A stretch of 64,000 nucleotides of DNA from Thermopolyspora flexuosa (GCF_006716785.1 NZ_VFPQ01000001.1:2480001-2544000), one strand, 5' to 3'; counted from the stretch's first letter, positions 44,576 through 52,817 are shown. Numbers and translations are program-made. Notes: generated from the sequence alone by a model not told the origin.

Positions 44576-46231
44576 GTGGTTTCCTTCGTCGGCGCCGCCC
44601 CGCCGCCGGGCGCCTTGGACGAGGCCGCGGTCAAGGTGCTGCTGGACGTCTCCGGCGGGGGGCTGGCGGTGCTGGACGAGGCGGGCCGCTTCACCATGCT
44701 CAACCCCGCGGCCGCGCGCATCCTGGACCGCCCGGCCGAGGAGCTGCTCGGACGGAAGAGCCCCTTCGAGCCGTCCACGCCCCTCGACGGCGGCCACGTC
44801 TCCTGGCCCGCCCGCGACGGACGCACGCGCGAACTCGAGTACCGCATCGCCCCGATCCCCAAGGCCGGGTACGCGGTGTGGTTCAGCGACGTCACCGACG
44901 CCCTGGAGCAGCGGGAGCGGCTCACCGCGATCGTCAGGGCGGCCTCCAGCGTCGCCGACCTCTACTCGCTGCGGGCGACCCTCGACGCCGTCGCCCGCGA
45001 GGTGGTGATGACGCGGAACATCTCGGCCGTGCAGATCCTCGCCCTCGACGACCCCGAGGGCGAGCTGCGCGTGCTCGGCATGGCCGGGTTCGGCGACGCC
45101 CGGGACTTCACCGAGCGCCTCGCCGCCTGCCGGCGCCGGGGCGCCAAGGTGCGGTTCCTCGACGCCTACCGCACCCGCCGCCCGATCGTGGTCCCCCACC
45201 GCAAGCCCGCGATCATGGCCGACCCGCGCTGGGAGCCGCTCCACAAGATCATGGACTACCCGGACTGGGACTGCTTCGTGTCCATGCCGCTGCTCGTCCG
45301 GGGCCGCGCGGTCGGCGTGATGAACGCCTACTACCTGCCCGGCGAGGACCCCGGGCCAGGATCCCTCGCCTTCCTGGAGGCGATGGCCGGGCACGCCGCG
45401 GTGGCGATCGACACCGCCGCGCTGCTGGCCGACATGCGCTCGCACGAGCGCCGCCGCCTCGCCCGGGACCTGCACGACGCGGTGGTGCAGCAGCTGTTCT
45501 CCATGCGCATGCAGGCCAAGGCGCTGCGCGCCCAGCTGGAGCGGCCCGACCCGGACCTGGCGAGCGTCGGCCGCGGCGCCGACGAGCTCGCCCGGCTCAG
45601 CCAGACCGCGCTCGCCGACCTGCGCAGCCTCGTCTACGAGCTGCGCCCGCTCGACCTCGCCGAACACGGCCTGATCGACGCGGTCCGGGCGCACGCCGAG
45701 AACATCCAGGCGCGCACCGGCCTGGAGATCGACATCCAGGTGCCCGAGGGGCTGGACATCGACGCCGGGATCGACGAGCAGGAGGACCTCTACCGGATCG
45801 TCCAGGAGGCCCTCAACAACGTGGTGAAGCACGCCAACGCCACCGAGGTGGTGATCCGCTTCGACCCGCTCGCCGAGGTCGCCCCGGGCGGGGCGGGCGC
45901 GGGGGGCGGACGCCACGGTGGTCCCGGCGCGCGGAACAATGGTCTGGTGGTCGAGATATCCGACAACGGCTGCGGCCACATCCGCCGCTCGGGCGGCGGC
46001 GACGCCGAACCCGGCAGGCGCTCGCTCGGCCTGGTGTCGATGCGGGAACGCGCGCAGCGCTGGGGCGGCCGCGTGGCGGCGGGGCCGCGTCCCACCGGCG
46101 GCTGGACGGTCGCCGTGACGCTCCCGCACCTGCGCACGTCGCTGCCGGAGCCGGAGCACGAGCTGGAGACCGACCCCGCGGCGGGCGCGGGGGAGGACGC
46201 GACGCGAGACGGAGCGGAGAGCGGGCGTTGA
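44576..46231 (+). CDS. PAS-GAF sensor histidine kinase (NarL type)
   Basis: This soluble sensor kinase (551 residues) has no membrane segment. A PAS domain (about 15-110, DEAGRFTMLNPAAARILDRP) and a GAF domain (about 125-285, with VRGRAVGVMNAYYLPGEDP) precede the HisKA_3 helix with His300 in RRLARDLHDAVVQQLFSM. The ATPase domain (about 395-520) has the N box EALNNVVKHANATEV, ISDNGCGH and SLGLVSMRERAQRWGG. A Gly-rich insert of about 25 residues precedes the G1 box. The GTG at 44576 follows AAGAGGTGG. The stimulus is likely cytoplasmic, possibly redox or a ligand of GAF. Confidence 0.9.
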   Translation: MVSFVGAAPPPGALDEAAVKVLLDVSGGGLAVLDEAGRFTMLNPAAARILDRPAEELLGRKSPFEPSTPLDGGHVSWPARDGRTRELEYRIAPIPKAGYAVWFSDVTDALEQRERLTAIVRAASSVADLYSLRATLDAVAREVVMTRNISAVQILALDDPEGELRVLGMAGFGDARDFTERLAACRRRGAKVRFLDAYRTRRPIVVPHRKPAIMADPRWEPLHKIMDYPDWDCFVSMPLLVRGRAVGVMNAYYLPGEDPGPGSLAFLEAMAGHAAVAIDTAALLADMRSHERRRLARDLHDAVVQQLFSMRMQAKALRAQLERPDPDLASVGRGADELARLSQTALADLRSLVYELRPLDLAEHGLIDAVRAHAENIQARTGLEIDIQVPEGLDIDAGIDEQEDLYRIVQEALNNVVKHANATEVVIRFDPLAEVAPGGAGAGGGRHGGPGARNNGLVVEISDNGCGHIRRSGGGDAEPGRRSLGLVSMRERAQRWGGRVAAGPRPTGGWTVAVTLPHLRTSLPEPEHELETDPAAGAGEDATRDGAESGR

Positions 46232-46908
46232 CCGGAAAAGAGGCCTTGGCCGAGGTCATCCGGGTGATGATCGTCGACGATCACGCGATCGTACGGCGCG
46301 GCCTGCAGGCGTACGTCGACACCGTGCCCACCCTCGAGGTGGTGGGCGAGGCGAGCGACGGCCAGCAGGCGCTCGCCCGGCTGCGGCAGTGGCAGACGAT
46401 GGGCGAACCCCTGCCCGACGTGGTCCTGATGGACCTGCAGATGCCGCGCATGGGCGGCGTGGAGGCGACCAGCGCGATCGTCCAGGCCCACCCCGAGGTG
46501 AAGGTCGTGGTGCTCACCAGCTTCGGCGAGGCCGAGCGGGTGCACGCGGCCCTCGCCGCGGGCGCCGCCGGATACCTGCTCAAGGACGCCGACCCCGACG
46601 AGGTGGTCACCGCGATCCGGGCCGCCGCCGCGGGCGAGGTGCACCTGGACTCGGCCGTCGCCCGCCAGCTCACCCGGCGCATGGTCTCGCCGAACGTCGG
46701 CCTGTCCGCGCTCACCGCGCGCGAGCGGGAGATCCTCACCCTGGTCGCGCAGGGCTTCTCCAACCGGGAGATCGCCGCGCGGCTGGCGATCAGCGAGCGC
46801 ACCGCGCGCACCCACGTGAGCAACGTGCTGAGCAAGCTCCAGCTCTCCTCCCGCACCCAGGCCGCGCTGCTCGCGATCAAGGAGGGCCTGATCCCGCCCC
46901 CGGGCTGA
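46228..46908 (+). CDS. NarL/LuxR-family response regulator
   Basis: This partner of the upstream kinase has 226 residues. The receiver shows MIVDDHAIVRRG, Asp69 in VVLMDLQMP and the Lys of YLLKDADP. The LuxR domain reads LTAREREILTLVAQGFSNRE, then ERTARTHVSNVLSKLQLSSR. The TTG start at 46228 overlaps the kinase stop by four bases; an ATG at 46267 would cut into the first beta strand. A terminator with a short T run follows within 60 nt. Confidence 0.92.
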   Translation: MTGKEALAEVIRVMIVDDHAIVRRGLQAYVDTVPTLEVVGEASDGQQALARLRQWQTMGEPLPDVVLMDLQMPRMGGVEATSAIVQAHPEVKVVVLTSFGEAERVHAALAAGAAGYLLKDADPDEVVTAIRAAAAGEVHLDSAVARQLTRRMVSPNVGLSALTAREREILTLVAQGFSNREIAARLAISERTARTHVSNVLSKLQLSSRTQAALLAIKEGLIPPPG

Positions 46909-46936
46909 TCGCCGCACCGGGTGCGACGGATGACGT

Positions 46937-46967
46937 AGGGGCGACCGGTACGGATGGTCGCCCCTTT
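46937..46967 (+). terminator. rho-independent-like terminator
   Basis: AGGGGCGACC (46937-46946) pairs perfectly with GGTCGCCCCT (46956-46965), 9-nt loop, followed by TT. It ends the kinase-regulator operon. Confidence 0.7.
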
Positions 46968-47006
46968 CGCTGACATCGGGACGATCCCCCCGGGCGGCCG
47001 GTCGCC

Positions 47007-47122
47007 TAGGGTGGATGACCGGCGCGGCCATGGTCCTACGGCATGGCCGCGCCTCCCGGGTCCCCCGGGTTTCTCGGGTACCCGGGGGAGCCCCGGGACC
47101 AGCGCGCGGGCCCGGCCCGCGC
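47007..47122 (+). promoter_or_regulatory. promoter and structured leader of the hydrolase operon
   Basis: TAGGGT at 47007-47012 is a likely -10. The leader then holds a long hairpin: TCCCGGG (47054-47060) plus TCCCCCGGGT (47061-47070) pair with ACCCGGGGGA (47080-47089) and CCCGGGA (47092-47098), with a 2-nt bulge. A second hairpin, GCGCGGGC with GCCCGCGC and a 3-nt loop, spans 47104-47122. The untranslated leader would be about 180 nt. No known riboswitch pattern is recognised. Confidence 0.45.
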
Positions 47123-47198
47123 CGGCCCGGACGACGGGGCCGACGAGACCGACGAGTTGCCGACGACGAGCCGTCCTGGCGGAAGTGAGAGACGCGAG

Positions 47199-47906
47199 TT
47201 GAGTACGTTCGTCCTGGTGCACGGGGCCTGGCACGGCGGCTGGTGCTGGGACCGGGTGACGCCCCACCTGCGGGCCGCCGGCCACGAGGTGCACACCCCG
47301 ACCCTGACCGGCCTGTCCGAGCGCGCCCACCTGATCTCGCCGATGGTGGGGCTCGACACCCACATCGAGGACGTCGTCCGGGTGCTGGACACGCTCGGGC
47401 TGTCCGAGGTGATCCTCGTGGGCCACAGCTACGCCGGCCAGGTGATCACGGGCGTCGCCGACCGCCGCCCCGACGCCGTCGCCAAGCGCGTCTACCTGGA
47501 CGCCTTCGTCGGCGACGACGGCGACGCCGCGCGCGAGCTGCTGCCCGAGCAGGTGGCGCACCACTGGGCCGAGTCCGCCCAGGAGCGCGGCTTCGGCTGG
47601 CTCGTCCCGGTCCGCTCGCTGCAGGTGCTCGGCGTGACCGAGCAGGCCGACGTGGACTGGCTCAGCCCCAGGCTCACCCCCCACCCGTGGAAGACCTACA
47701 CCGACCGGCTCCGCCTCACCGGCGCCGTCGACCGGGTGCCGGCCGCGTTCATCGAGTGCGTGAGCTGGATGCGGGTGTTCCAGCGGCACGCCGACCGGGC
47801 GCGGGAGCGCGGCTGGCCGGTGTACGAGCTGGAGACCGGGCACGAGGCGATGGTCACCGCCCCGGCCGAGCTCGCCGCGCTGCTGCTGAAGATCGCCGAG
47901 TCCTGA
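47199..47906 (+). CDS. alpha/beta hydrolase (esterase/hydroxynitrile-lyase-like)
   Basis: This cytoplasmic alpha/beta-fold enzyme (235 residues) has the oxyanion segment LVHGAWHGGWCWDRV, nucleophile Ser in VGHSYAGQV, an acidic residue region and the catalytic His near the end in LETGHEAMV. The family includes plant-type esterases and salicylate or nitrile lyases. The TTG start at 47199 is supported because similarity begins there; upstream sequence forms hairpins. It is followed closely by a small isomerase-like gene, which suggests one catabolic or resistance function, unproven. Confidence 0.87.
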   Translation: MSTFVLVHGAWHGGWCWDRVTPHLRAAGHEVHTPTLTGLSERAHLISPMVGLDTHIEDVVRVLDTLGLSEVILVGHSYAGQVITGVADRRPDAVAKRVYLDAFVGDDGDAARELLPEQVAHHWAESAQERGFGWLVPVRSLQVLGVTEQADVDWLSPRLTPHPWKTYTDRLRLTGAVDRVPAAFIECVSWMRVFQRHADRARERGWPVYELETGHEAMVTAPAELAALLLKIAES

Positions 47907-47948
47907 CCCGCCGTACCGTCCCGACCAGCCTTTCGACCGGGAGAGCAC

Positions 47949-48230
47949 GTGGAGTTCCTCGTCCGGACCGTGAACAACCTGCCCCCCGACACGCCGCCCG
48001 AGCGCCGGGAGGAGCTGCGCCGCGCCGAGCGCGCCCGCGCCAGGGAGCTGCGCGAGGCGGGCATCCTCAAGCGGCTGTGGCGGGTGCCGGGGACCACCGG
48101 GACGGTCGGCCTGTACGAGGCGGCGGACGCCACCGAGCTGCACGACGCGCTGGCGTCGCTGCCGATGTTCCCGTGGATGACCATCACGGTGGAGCCGCTG
48201 GCCACCCACCCGCAGGAGCGGGAGGCCTAG
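47949..48230 (+). CDS. muconolactone delta-isomerase-like small protein
   Basis: The 93-residue product has the ferredoxin-like dimeric alpha+beta pattern of muconolactone isomerase: MEFLVRTVNNLPP, RRAERARARELREAGILKRL, WRVPGTTGTVGLYEAADATE and MTITVEPLATHP. The pattern LWR.PG matches the CatC family. No other beta-ketoadipate gene is nearby, so the reaction in this organism is uncertain. It starts at GTG 47949, 43 nt after the hydrolase stop, and is likely co-transcribed with it. Confidence 0.8.
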   Translation: MEFLVRTVNNLPPDTPPERREELRRAERARARELREAGILKRLWRVPGTTGTVGLYEAADATELHDALASLPMFPWMTITVEPLATHPQEREA

Positions 48231-48276
48231 CCGCGGTGCGGCCCGGCCTCCCGTCATCCGGAAACGACGCCGCATC

Positions 48277-49182
48277 GTGACGAAGACCCCGGTCGTCGCC
48301 GCCACGGCGGTCGCCCCGATGCTGTGGGGCACCACCTACGTGGTGACGACCGAGTTCCTGCCGCCCGGCCGCCCGCTGCTCGTCGGGGCGGTGCGGGCGC
48401 TGCCCGCCGGGATCGTGCTGTGCGCCGTCGTCGCCGCGCTCGCCGGGCGGCTCGCGCTGCCCCGGGGCGCGTGGTGGTGGCGGTCGGCCGTGCTCGGCGC
48501 GCTCAACATCGGGCTGTTCTTCCCTCTGCTGTTTCTGTCGGCCTACCGGCTGCCCGGCGGCATCGCCGCCATGATCGGCGCGATCAGCCCGTTCGTGGTC
48601 GCGGGGTACGCGTACCTGCTGCTCGGCGAGCGCCCCACGCGGCGGCTGCTCGCCGCCGCGGCCGTCGGAGCGGCCGGGGTCGCGCTGCTCGTGCTGCGCT
48701 CGGCCATCGCCCTCGACCCGATCGGCCTCGCCGCGGCCGGCGGCGCGGCGCTCACCATGGGCCTCGGCACCGTGCTCGGCCGCAAGTGGGGCCTGCCGCA
48801 GGGCTACCGGAACCGCGGCACCGCCCTGCTCGCCCTCACCGGCTGGCAGCTCGCCGCGGGCGGCGCGGCGATCCTCGCCGTCACGTTCCCGCTCGAGGGC
48901 GCGCCGCCCGCGCTCACCTGGACGAACGCGGCCGCCCTCGGCTACCTGTCGCTCGTGGTCACCGCGCTGGCGTACCTGCTGTGGTTCCGCGGCGTGACCA
49001 CGCTCGCCCCCACCCAGAACACCCTGCTCACCCTGCTGAGCCCGCTCGTGGCCACCGTGCTCGGCTGGGCCGTGCTCGGCCAGGCGTTGTCGCCCGGCCA
49101 GCTCGTGGGGATCGCCGCGGTGATCGGCGCGGTGCTGCTCGGCACCTCCGCCCCGCACGAGGCCGGCCCGGCGGAGCGGTGA
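48277..49182 (+). CDS. EamA/DMT-family exporter
   Basis: This membrane protein of 301 residues has ten hydrophobic segments in two EamA repeats (about 8-140 and 150-290). APMLWGTTYVVTTEFLPPGR, the repeat-ending SAYRLPGGIAAMIGAISPF and the second-half TLAPTQNTLLTLLSPLVATV are typical. DMT exporters often expel amino acids or metabolites. It starts at GTG 48277, 46 nt after the isomerase-like gene, and may be part of the same operon. Confidence 0.87.
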   Translation: MTKTPVVAATAVAPMLWGTTYVVTTEFLPPGRPLLVGAVRALPAGIVLCAVVAALAGRLALPRGAWWWRSAVLGALNIGLFFPLLFLSAYRLPGGIAAMIGAISPFVVAGYAYLLLGERPTRRLLAAAAVGAAGVALLVLRSAIALDPIGLAAAGGAALTMGLGTVLGRKWGLPQGYRNRGTALLALTGWQLAAGGAAILAVTFPLEGAPPALTWTNAAALGYLSLVVTALAYLLWFRGVTTLAPTQNTLLTLLSPLVATVLGWAVLGQALSPGQLVGIAAVIGAVLLGTSAPHEAGPAER

Positions 49183-49724
49183 CCCGCCCCGGACCACGGT
49201 GCACGAGGGCACGGATGACCGCGAATGCGCCGTGCTTGCGTGAAACCACGCACACGCGGCGCAATGTTCGTTATTGTTTTGTAACAACCGGCGAGGATGC
49301 GTTCCGTGTCAGGGGTGCGCTGATCAACATGCCGCTGGTCAGCGGGCGGTACGGCGTGCTTCCCTGCCGTCGCGCTCCGGCGCGTGTGGCGGGGCGGTGC
49401 GTCCGGCCGGCCGGTGAGCGGCGGGTGAAAAAGCTCACTTTTGGTACGTTTGTCCGTTATCCGCGCCGGATTCTGGCAGGGTGGAACACCGTGTCGGAGT
49501 CCTTGCCGACACCTGCCGATGAGAACATTGGCGGGACGGTGTCCCCGGGGATGGAGCCGGGAAAACGGGATGACGAGCGGTGGTCCGTTGCGGGAGACGG
49601 TGAGGCAGGATGAAGTGAGCGACCGATTCCTGCGTGCGACCGTCGCCGCGCCTCAGGCCCGGATGTCGGCGGCCACGCCGATCACCCTGCTGTCCCACTC
49701 TTTCTGGAAAACAGGACGACGCCA
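49183..49724. other. 542-bp intergenic region, AT-richer, with one hairpin
   Basis: The stretch 49240-49300 and the stretch 49425-49480 are clearly less GC-rich than the neighbouring genes. GTGTCGG (49491-49497) and CCGACAC (49506-49512) form a 7-bp inverted repeat. A 95-codon frame starting at 49441 has no recognisable motif and I do not call it. The change in composition marks the start of an accessory patch that extends to about 53080. Confidence 0.5.
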
Positions 49725-49967
49725 ATGAGTATTCAGTTGTGCGACCGATGCGGCCGGGTTCCGGTGGTCCAGGAGCGCTCCGCCTACAGCGTCGAGCGTG
49801 CCAACCTGATCGTGCGCCACGGCTTCTGCGCCTGCCCTCCGGCCGCGAACGCCGAGCCCGAGCCCGTCGTGCGGAGCGGGAACGAGCCGGAAGTCGTCAC
49901 GCGGACCGGTCCCCAGCCCATCGTGACCGAGGCGTTGGAGAGCGCGGGAGCACGGCAGAGCCACTGA
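49725..49967 (+). CDS. small cysteine-containing hypothetical protein
   Basis: The 80-residue product begins SIQLCDRCGRVPVVQERSAY and continues with HGFCACPP, giving a CxxC and CxC pair that could bind zinc. The C-terminal half is acidic and disordered. AGGA precedes the ATG by about 10 nt. I do not recognise a family, and the call rests on codon bias and the paired cysteines. A hairpin at 50041-50062 could end its transcript. Confidence 0.45.
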   Translation: MSIQLCDRCGRVPVVQERSAYSVERANLIVRHGFCACPPAANAEPEPVVRSGNEPEVVTRTGPQPIVTEALESAGARQSH

Positions 49968-50040
49968 TCCGCCACCGGCGCCAATGATCTTCGCATGCCC
50001 GGCCCTCCTACGCAACCGTAAGTCAGGCGCCGTGTGGAGT

Positions 50041-50062
50041 GCGTGGACACCGCCGTCCACGC
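50041..50062. terminator. hairpin in the 475-bp gap 49968-50442
   Basis: GCGTGGAC (50041-50048) and GTCCACGC (50055-50062) are perfectly complementary with a 6-nt loop. The rest of 49968-50442 holds overlapping frames on both strands with no recognisable motif or ribosome site; I call no gene there. Confidence 0.5.
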
Positions 50063-50442
50063 TCCGGGCCGCCGGGCACGAACGGGCGCCCGCCGGCTAC
50101 CTGTCGGGTCCGTAGCGCGCCTTGTGACGCCCTGCGAAGGCAGGCCAGCGCACGGCAGCGGGCTGCTCTCACATCGTGACGCGCCCGTGGGCCGCCGTAC
50201 TCCGGCTCACGCGGCGTGGACCGGGTTTGAGGCCGGTCAGGACCCCCAGCGTCCTGTGCTGATCTCGACGTCCACCGTCTTCCACAGTGAGCACGTCGTC
50301 CTTTCCCTGTGGCCTGAGTGCCCGGCCGGGCGGTGGGGCGGGTGTGGGGCCCGGCCGGGCGGCTTGTGGAAGTACGCCGCTCGGTCCCTACTTCTCGCAG
50401 GGCGATTCCGTGCCGCCGTACCCGGATGCGCATGCCGAGGAC

Positions 50443-50733
50443 TCATCGATCAACCGGCCGACGGGGGAGCGGCCGAGGATGGTCCAGTAGTGAGATCGCG
50501 AGCTGGTTGGACAGTTCGTTCATGAGCTGGATGAGGGTGGGACGGGCGAACCAGCCGACCTCCCCGGCTCTCCGGGTCTGTCGCGTCGGCGACTCACGCC
50601 GCCACGCCCACCACCAGATCTGGGTGCCTCGTCCCTTCACGTTCACGGGCCAGCGGTAGACACGCCAGCCCGGATGGTCGTGCCGCAGGATCTCCAGGAG
50701 ACGTTCCTCGCGGCCGGGTGAGGGGCCCGTCAT
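50443..50733 (-). CDS. hypothetical protein coupled to the anti-sigma-like ATPase
   Basis: The 96-residue product contains RLLEILRHDHPGWRVYRWPV, GTQIWWWAWRRESPT and FARPTLIQLMNELSNQLAIS. Aromatic and Arg residues are frequent. Its ATG overlaps the stop of the upstream ATPase by four bases, which supports translation and a shared function. Similar short proteins are often found near HATPase and DUF397 genes in streptomycetes and relatives; the function is unknown. Confidence 0.6.
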   Translation of the reverse strand: MTGPSPGREERLLEILRHDHPGWRVYRWPVNVKGRGTQIWWWAWRRESPTRQTRRAGEVGWFARPTLIQLMNELSNQLAISLLDHPRPLPRRPVDR

Positions 50734-51104
50734 GGCACATCCGTTCGGTAGTCGAACCACACGCGCTTGCCTCGATCGAGCGGGATGACTCCCCAGCTCC
50801 TGGTGTACGCTGCGACGATCTGCAGTCCTCGGCCGCCGTCGTCGTCGGCGGCAGGGGTGCGGGGCCGGGGCAGCCCGGGACCGCGATCCGTGACCTCGCC
50901 CCGGACGCATCCCTCGCCCAGGGCCAGGGTCAACGTGATTTCGGGACGGCCGTGGCGGACGGCGTTGGTGACGAGCTCGCAGATGACGGTAAGCAGGTCG
51001 TGGGCGTCGTCGAGTCCGTTGTCCGCCAGGTACTTACGTGCGGTGGCACGGATCTCGGGAACCGCCTGGCGGTGGGCAGGGACGTGCCAGGTGCGCTCGG
51101 TCAT
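50730..51104 (-). CDS. RsbW-like ATP-binding protein (HATPase_c_2)
   Basis: This is a single-domain GHKL ATPase of 124 residues, as in anti-sigma factors RsbW/SpoIIAB. It has VPAHRQAVPEIRATARKYLA, the N box VICELVTNAVRHG, the G1-like VTDRGPGLPRP and the G2-like GGRGLQIVAAYTRSWGV. The actinobacterial group of such proteins is large, and many have lost a partner sigma factor. No sigma or STAS gene lies next to it. It overlaps the small gene that follows by four bases. Confidence 0.85.
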   Translation of the reverse strand: MTERTWHVPAHRQAVPEIRATARKYLADNGLDDAHDLLTVICELVTNAVRHGRPEITLTLALGEGCVRGEVTDRGPGLPRPRTPAADDDGGRGLQIVAAYTRSWGVIPLDRGKRVWFDYRTDVP

Positions 51105-51175
51105 AACGGGTCCTTGCCGAACCGCGGCAAAGCCGCGGATGCCGTGTCGGTGGTGGGGTTCTGCGGGATTGACGG

Positions 51176-51544
51176 TCAGGGCCGACCGAGGACGGCCGGG
51201 CCGCGTTGTACACCGGCGGTCGGCACGTTCATCGCGGGAGGCCGGCCCCAGGTGGGATGTGCGGCCCGTCTTCGCCGATGCGAGCGCACCGGTCGTGAGC
51301 GAGGACGCTCCCGGAGGGTGGCTGACGCGCGGTCCGTCATTGAAGACCGCGGCGCCTGCCCCTCGATAAGTCGTTCCAGCTCGTTAGGCGTGTCCGCGTC
51401 CACCGAGCCGCGCTGACGGGCGAGCGGATGGTGAGCGGTGAGCTGCACCCAGGCCCACGTGCGGTTCTCAGGAATGTCGAAGATCACCCAGCCGGGGAAC
51501 CGCTCGCGTGGCCTGCGGAACCGTTCCTTGGACATCTTCCTCAC
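51176..51544 (-). CDS. hypothetical protein
   Basis: The 122-residue product has a folded-looking first half (RFPGWVIFDIPENRTWAWVQ, LTAHHPLARQRGSVDADTPN, ELERLIEG) and a basic, low-complexity second half that may be the result of a lost stop or frameshift. Start GTG 51544 or ATG 51535; neither has a well-spaced ribosome site. It is divergent from the XRE regulator gene across a 118-bp AT-rich region. I do not recognise a family. Confidence 0.5.
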   Translation of the reverse strand: MRKMSKERFRRPRERFPGWVIFDIPENRTWAWVQLTAHHPLARQRGSVDADTPNELERLIEGQAPRSSMTDRASATLRERPRSRPVRSHRRRRAAHPTWGRPPAMNVPTAGVQRGPAVLGRP

Positions 51545-51644
51545 GTACCGTGATCAAGCGATTACACTCCTATAGTCGTTCTTCAAGAGAAGACTCGCAA
51601 TAGCAAACTTCATATAGGAAAGAAATTCCGGTTCGTCCCGATTG

Positions 51645-51675
51645 TGTAATTTGACAGGGATCATGACAAATTACA
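51645..51675. promoter_or_regulatory. imperfect palindrome covering RBS and start codon of the XRE gene
   Basis: TGTAATTTG (51645-51653) and CAAATTACA (51667-51675) are exact complements, centred on the ribosome site AGGGA and the ATG at 51663; further inner positions also pair. Arm centres are 22 bp apart, two helical turns. As DNA it looks like an autoregulatory operator; as RNA it would hide the start codon. The included TTGACA is unlikely to be a -35, since no -10 fits downstream. Confidence 0.5.
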
Positions 51676-52508
51676 GCCCTACGGTTCGCCGACGCCGCCT
51701 CTCCCTGGAACTCGCCCGGCTCCGGAAACGCGTCAACCTGACCGCGACCGAAGCGGCGAAACGGCTGGAATGGGATCCGGCCAAGGTCGCCCGGATGGAA
51801 CGCAACCAGTGGAAGCGCCCGGATCTGCACGACATCCGGCTCCTGTGCGACCTGTACGGCGCGAGCGACGCCGAGCGGGAAGCGCTGCTCACGCTCGCCC
51901 GCCAATCCCGTCAACGCGGCTGGTGGGCCGCCTACTCGGACGTTTTCCGGTCGAGCCTGCCGGATTTCGAGGCGGAAGCCTCGTTCATCCGCACATACGA
52001 GGCGCTGCTTATCCCCGGCCTGCTGCAGACGCCGGCGTACACCGCCGCGGTGCTGCGCGGCGGCGACGTCCTGGACGAGGTCACCGTCCAACGGTGGGTG
52101 GAGGCCCGCCAGGCGCGTCAGGAGATCCTCTCCCGCGAGCGGCCGCCGGTCCTCATGGCGGTGATCGACGAGGCTGCTCTGCTGCGCATGGTCGGAGGCC
52201 CCAAAGTGATGCGGGAGCAGATGCAGCACCTCATCGAGATGGCCGCCCGCGAGAATGTCACACTCCAGGTGTTGCCGCTGGCCGTTGGGGCGCACCCGGC
52301 GCAGACCAGTGGCGCATTCATGATTCTGGATTTCCCGGAGGACCCGAGCCTGGTTTACATGGAGACCTCCACGGATAATCTTTGGCTGGAAAAGCCGCCG
52401 GAAGTCCAGCACTACACGGCCGTCTTCAGCAAGCTGCAGTCGCTGGCGTCGTCCCCGGACGCGTCACTGCGGCACCTGGAGTTACTGGCCGATCGAATCG
52501 AAGGGTGA
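51663..52508 (+). CDS. XRE-family regulator with DUF5753 domain
   Basis: This 281-residue regulator carries an N-terminal helix-turn-helix (LSLELARLRKRVNLTATEAA, KRLEWDPAKVARMERNQWKR) and a long C-terminal DUF5753 region (about 90-275), with EAEASFIRTYEALLIPGLLQ, TPAYTAAVLRG and RENVTLQVLPLAVGAHPAQT. Such genes are almost always next to DUF397 genes in actinomycetes, as here, and the pair is often described as toxin-antitoxin-like or developmental (BldB-associated context). The ATG at 51663 follows AGGGA. The gene sits in a region with lower GC than its neighbours. Confidence 0.9.
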   Translation: MTNYSPTVRRRRLSLELARLRKRVNLTATEAAKRLEWDPAKVARMERNQWKRPDLHDIRLLCDLYGASDAEREALLTLARQSRQRGWWAAYSDVFRSSLPDFEAEASFIRTYEALLIPGLLQTPAYTAAVLRGGDVLDEVTVQRWVEARQARQEILSRERPPVLMAVIDEAALLRMVGGPKVMREQMQHLIEMAARENVTLQVLPLAVGAHPAQTSGAFMILDFPEDPSLVYMETSTDNLWLEKPPEVQHYTAVFSKLQSLASSPDASLRHLELLADRIEG

Positions 52509-52516
52509 GGAGAGGC

Positions 52517-52717
52517 ATGCAGGCGATCACCCGGCCGTCCGACGGCTGGCGTAAGTCCAGCTACAGCGGAGTCAACGACAACTGCGTGGAGGCAAAGGCC
52601 CTGCAGGACGGCAGCGTCGCGGTTCGCGACAGCAAGAACCCCGGTGGCCGTGTCCTACGGTTCAGCAGGAAGGAGTGGGGGGCGTTCCTTACCGAAATCA
52701 AGGCCGGCCGATTGTAG
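52517..52717 (+). CDS. DUF397 protein, copy 1
   Basis: The 66-residue product has the family motifs WRKSSYSGVNDNCVEA, VAVRDSKNPGGRVLRFSRKE and a final FLTEIKAGRL. GAGGAGAGG precedes the ATG at 52517, 8 nt after the XRE stop, so both are expected from one mRNA. DUF397 proteins are thought to work with the XRE partner; biochemical role is not settled. It is about 70 percent identical to the second copy at 52818. Confidence 0.9.
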   Translation: MQAITRPSDGWRKSSYSGVNDNCVEAKALQDGSVAVRDSKNPGGRVLRFSRKEWGAFLTEIKAGRL

Positions 52718-52817
52718 GCACCTGGAGGCTCGGCGATCGGTGGAAAGTCTATGGCGAACCTTCGGCGGCAGAGGCTTCGGAAGCCGGCACTATACGGCAC
52801 CAAGCGTGAGGAGAAGC

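Noticed and set aside
50023-50525. Overlapping frames on both strands downstream of the 80-residue protein gene
   Set aside because: No motif, no ribosome site, and the plus-strand frame runs across the 3' end of the minus-strand cluster.
51651-51656. Consensus TTGACA as a -35 box for the XRE gene
   Set aside because: It lies 7 nt before the ATG; a -10 would fall inside the gene with wrong spacing. It is better explained as part of the palindrome.
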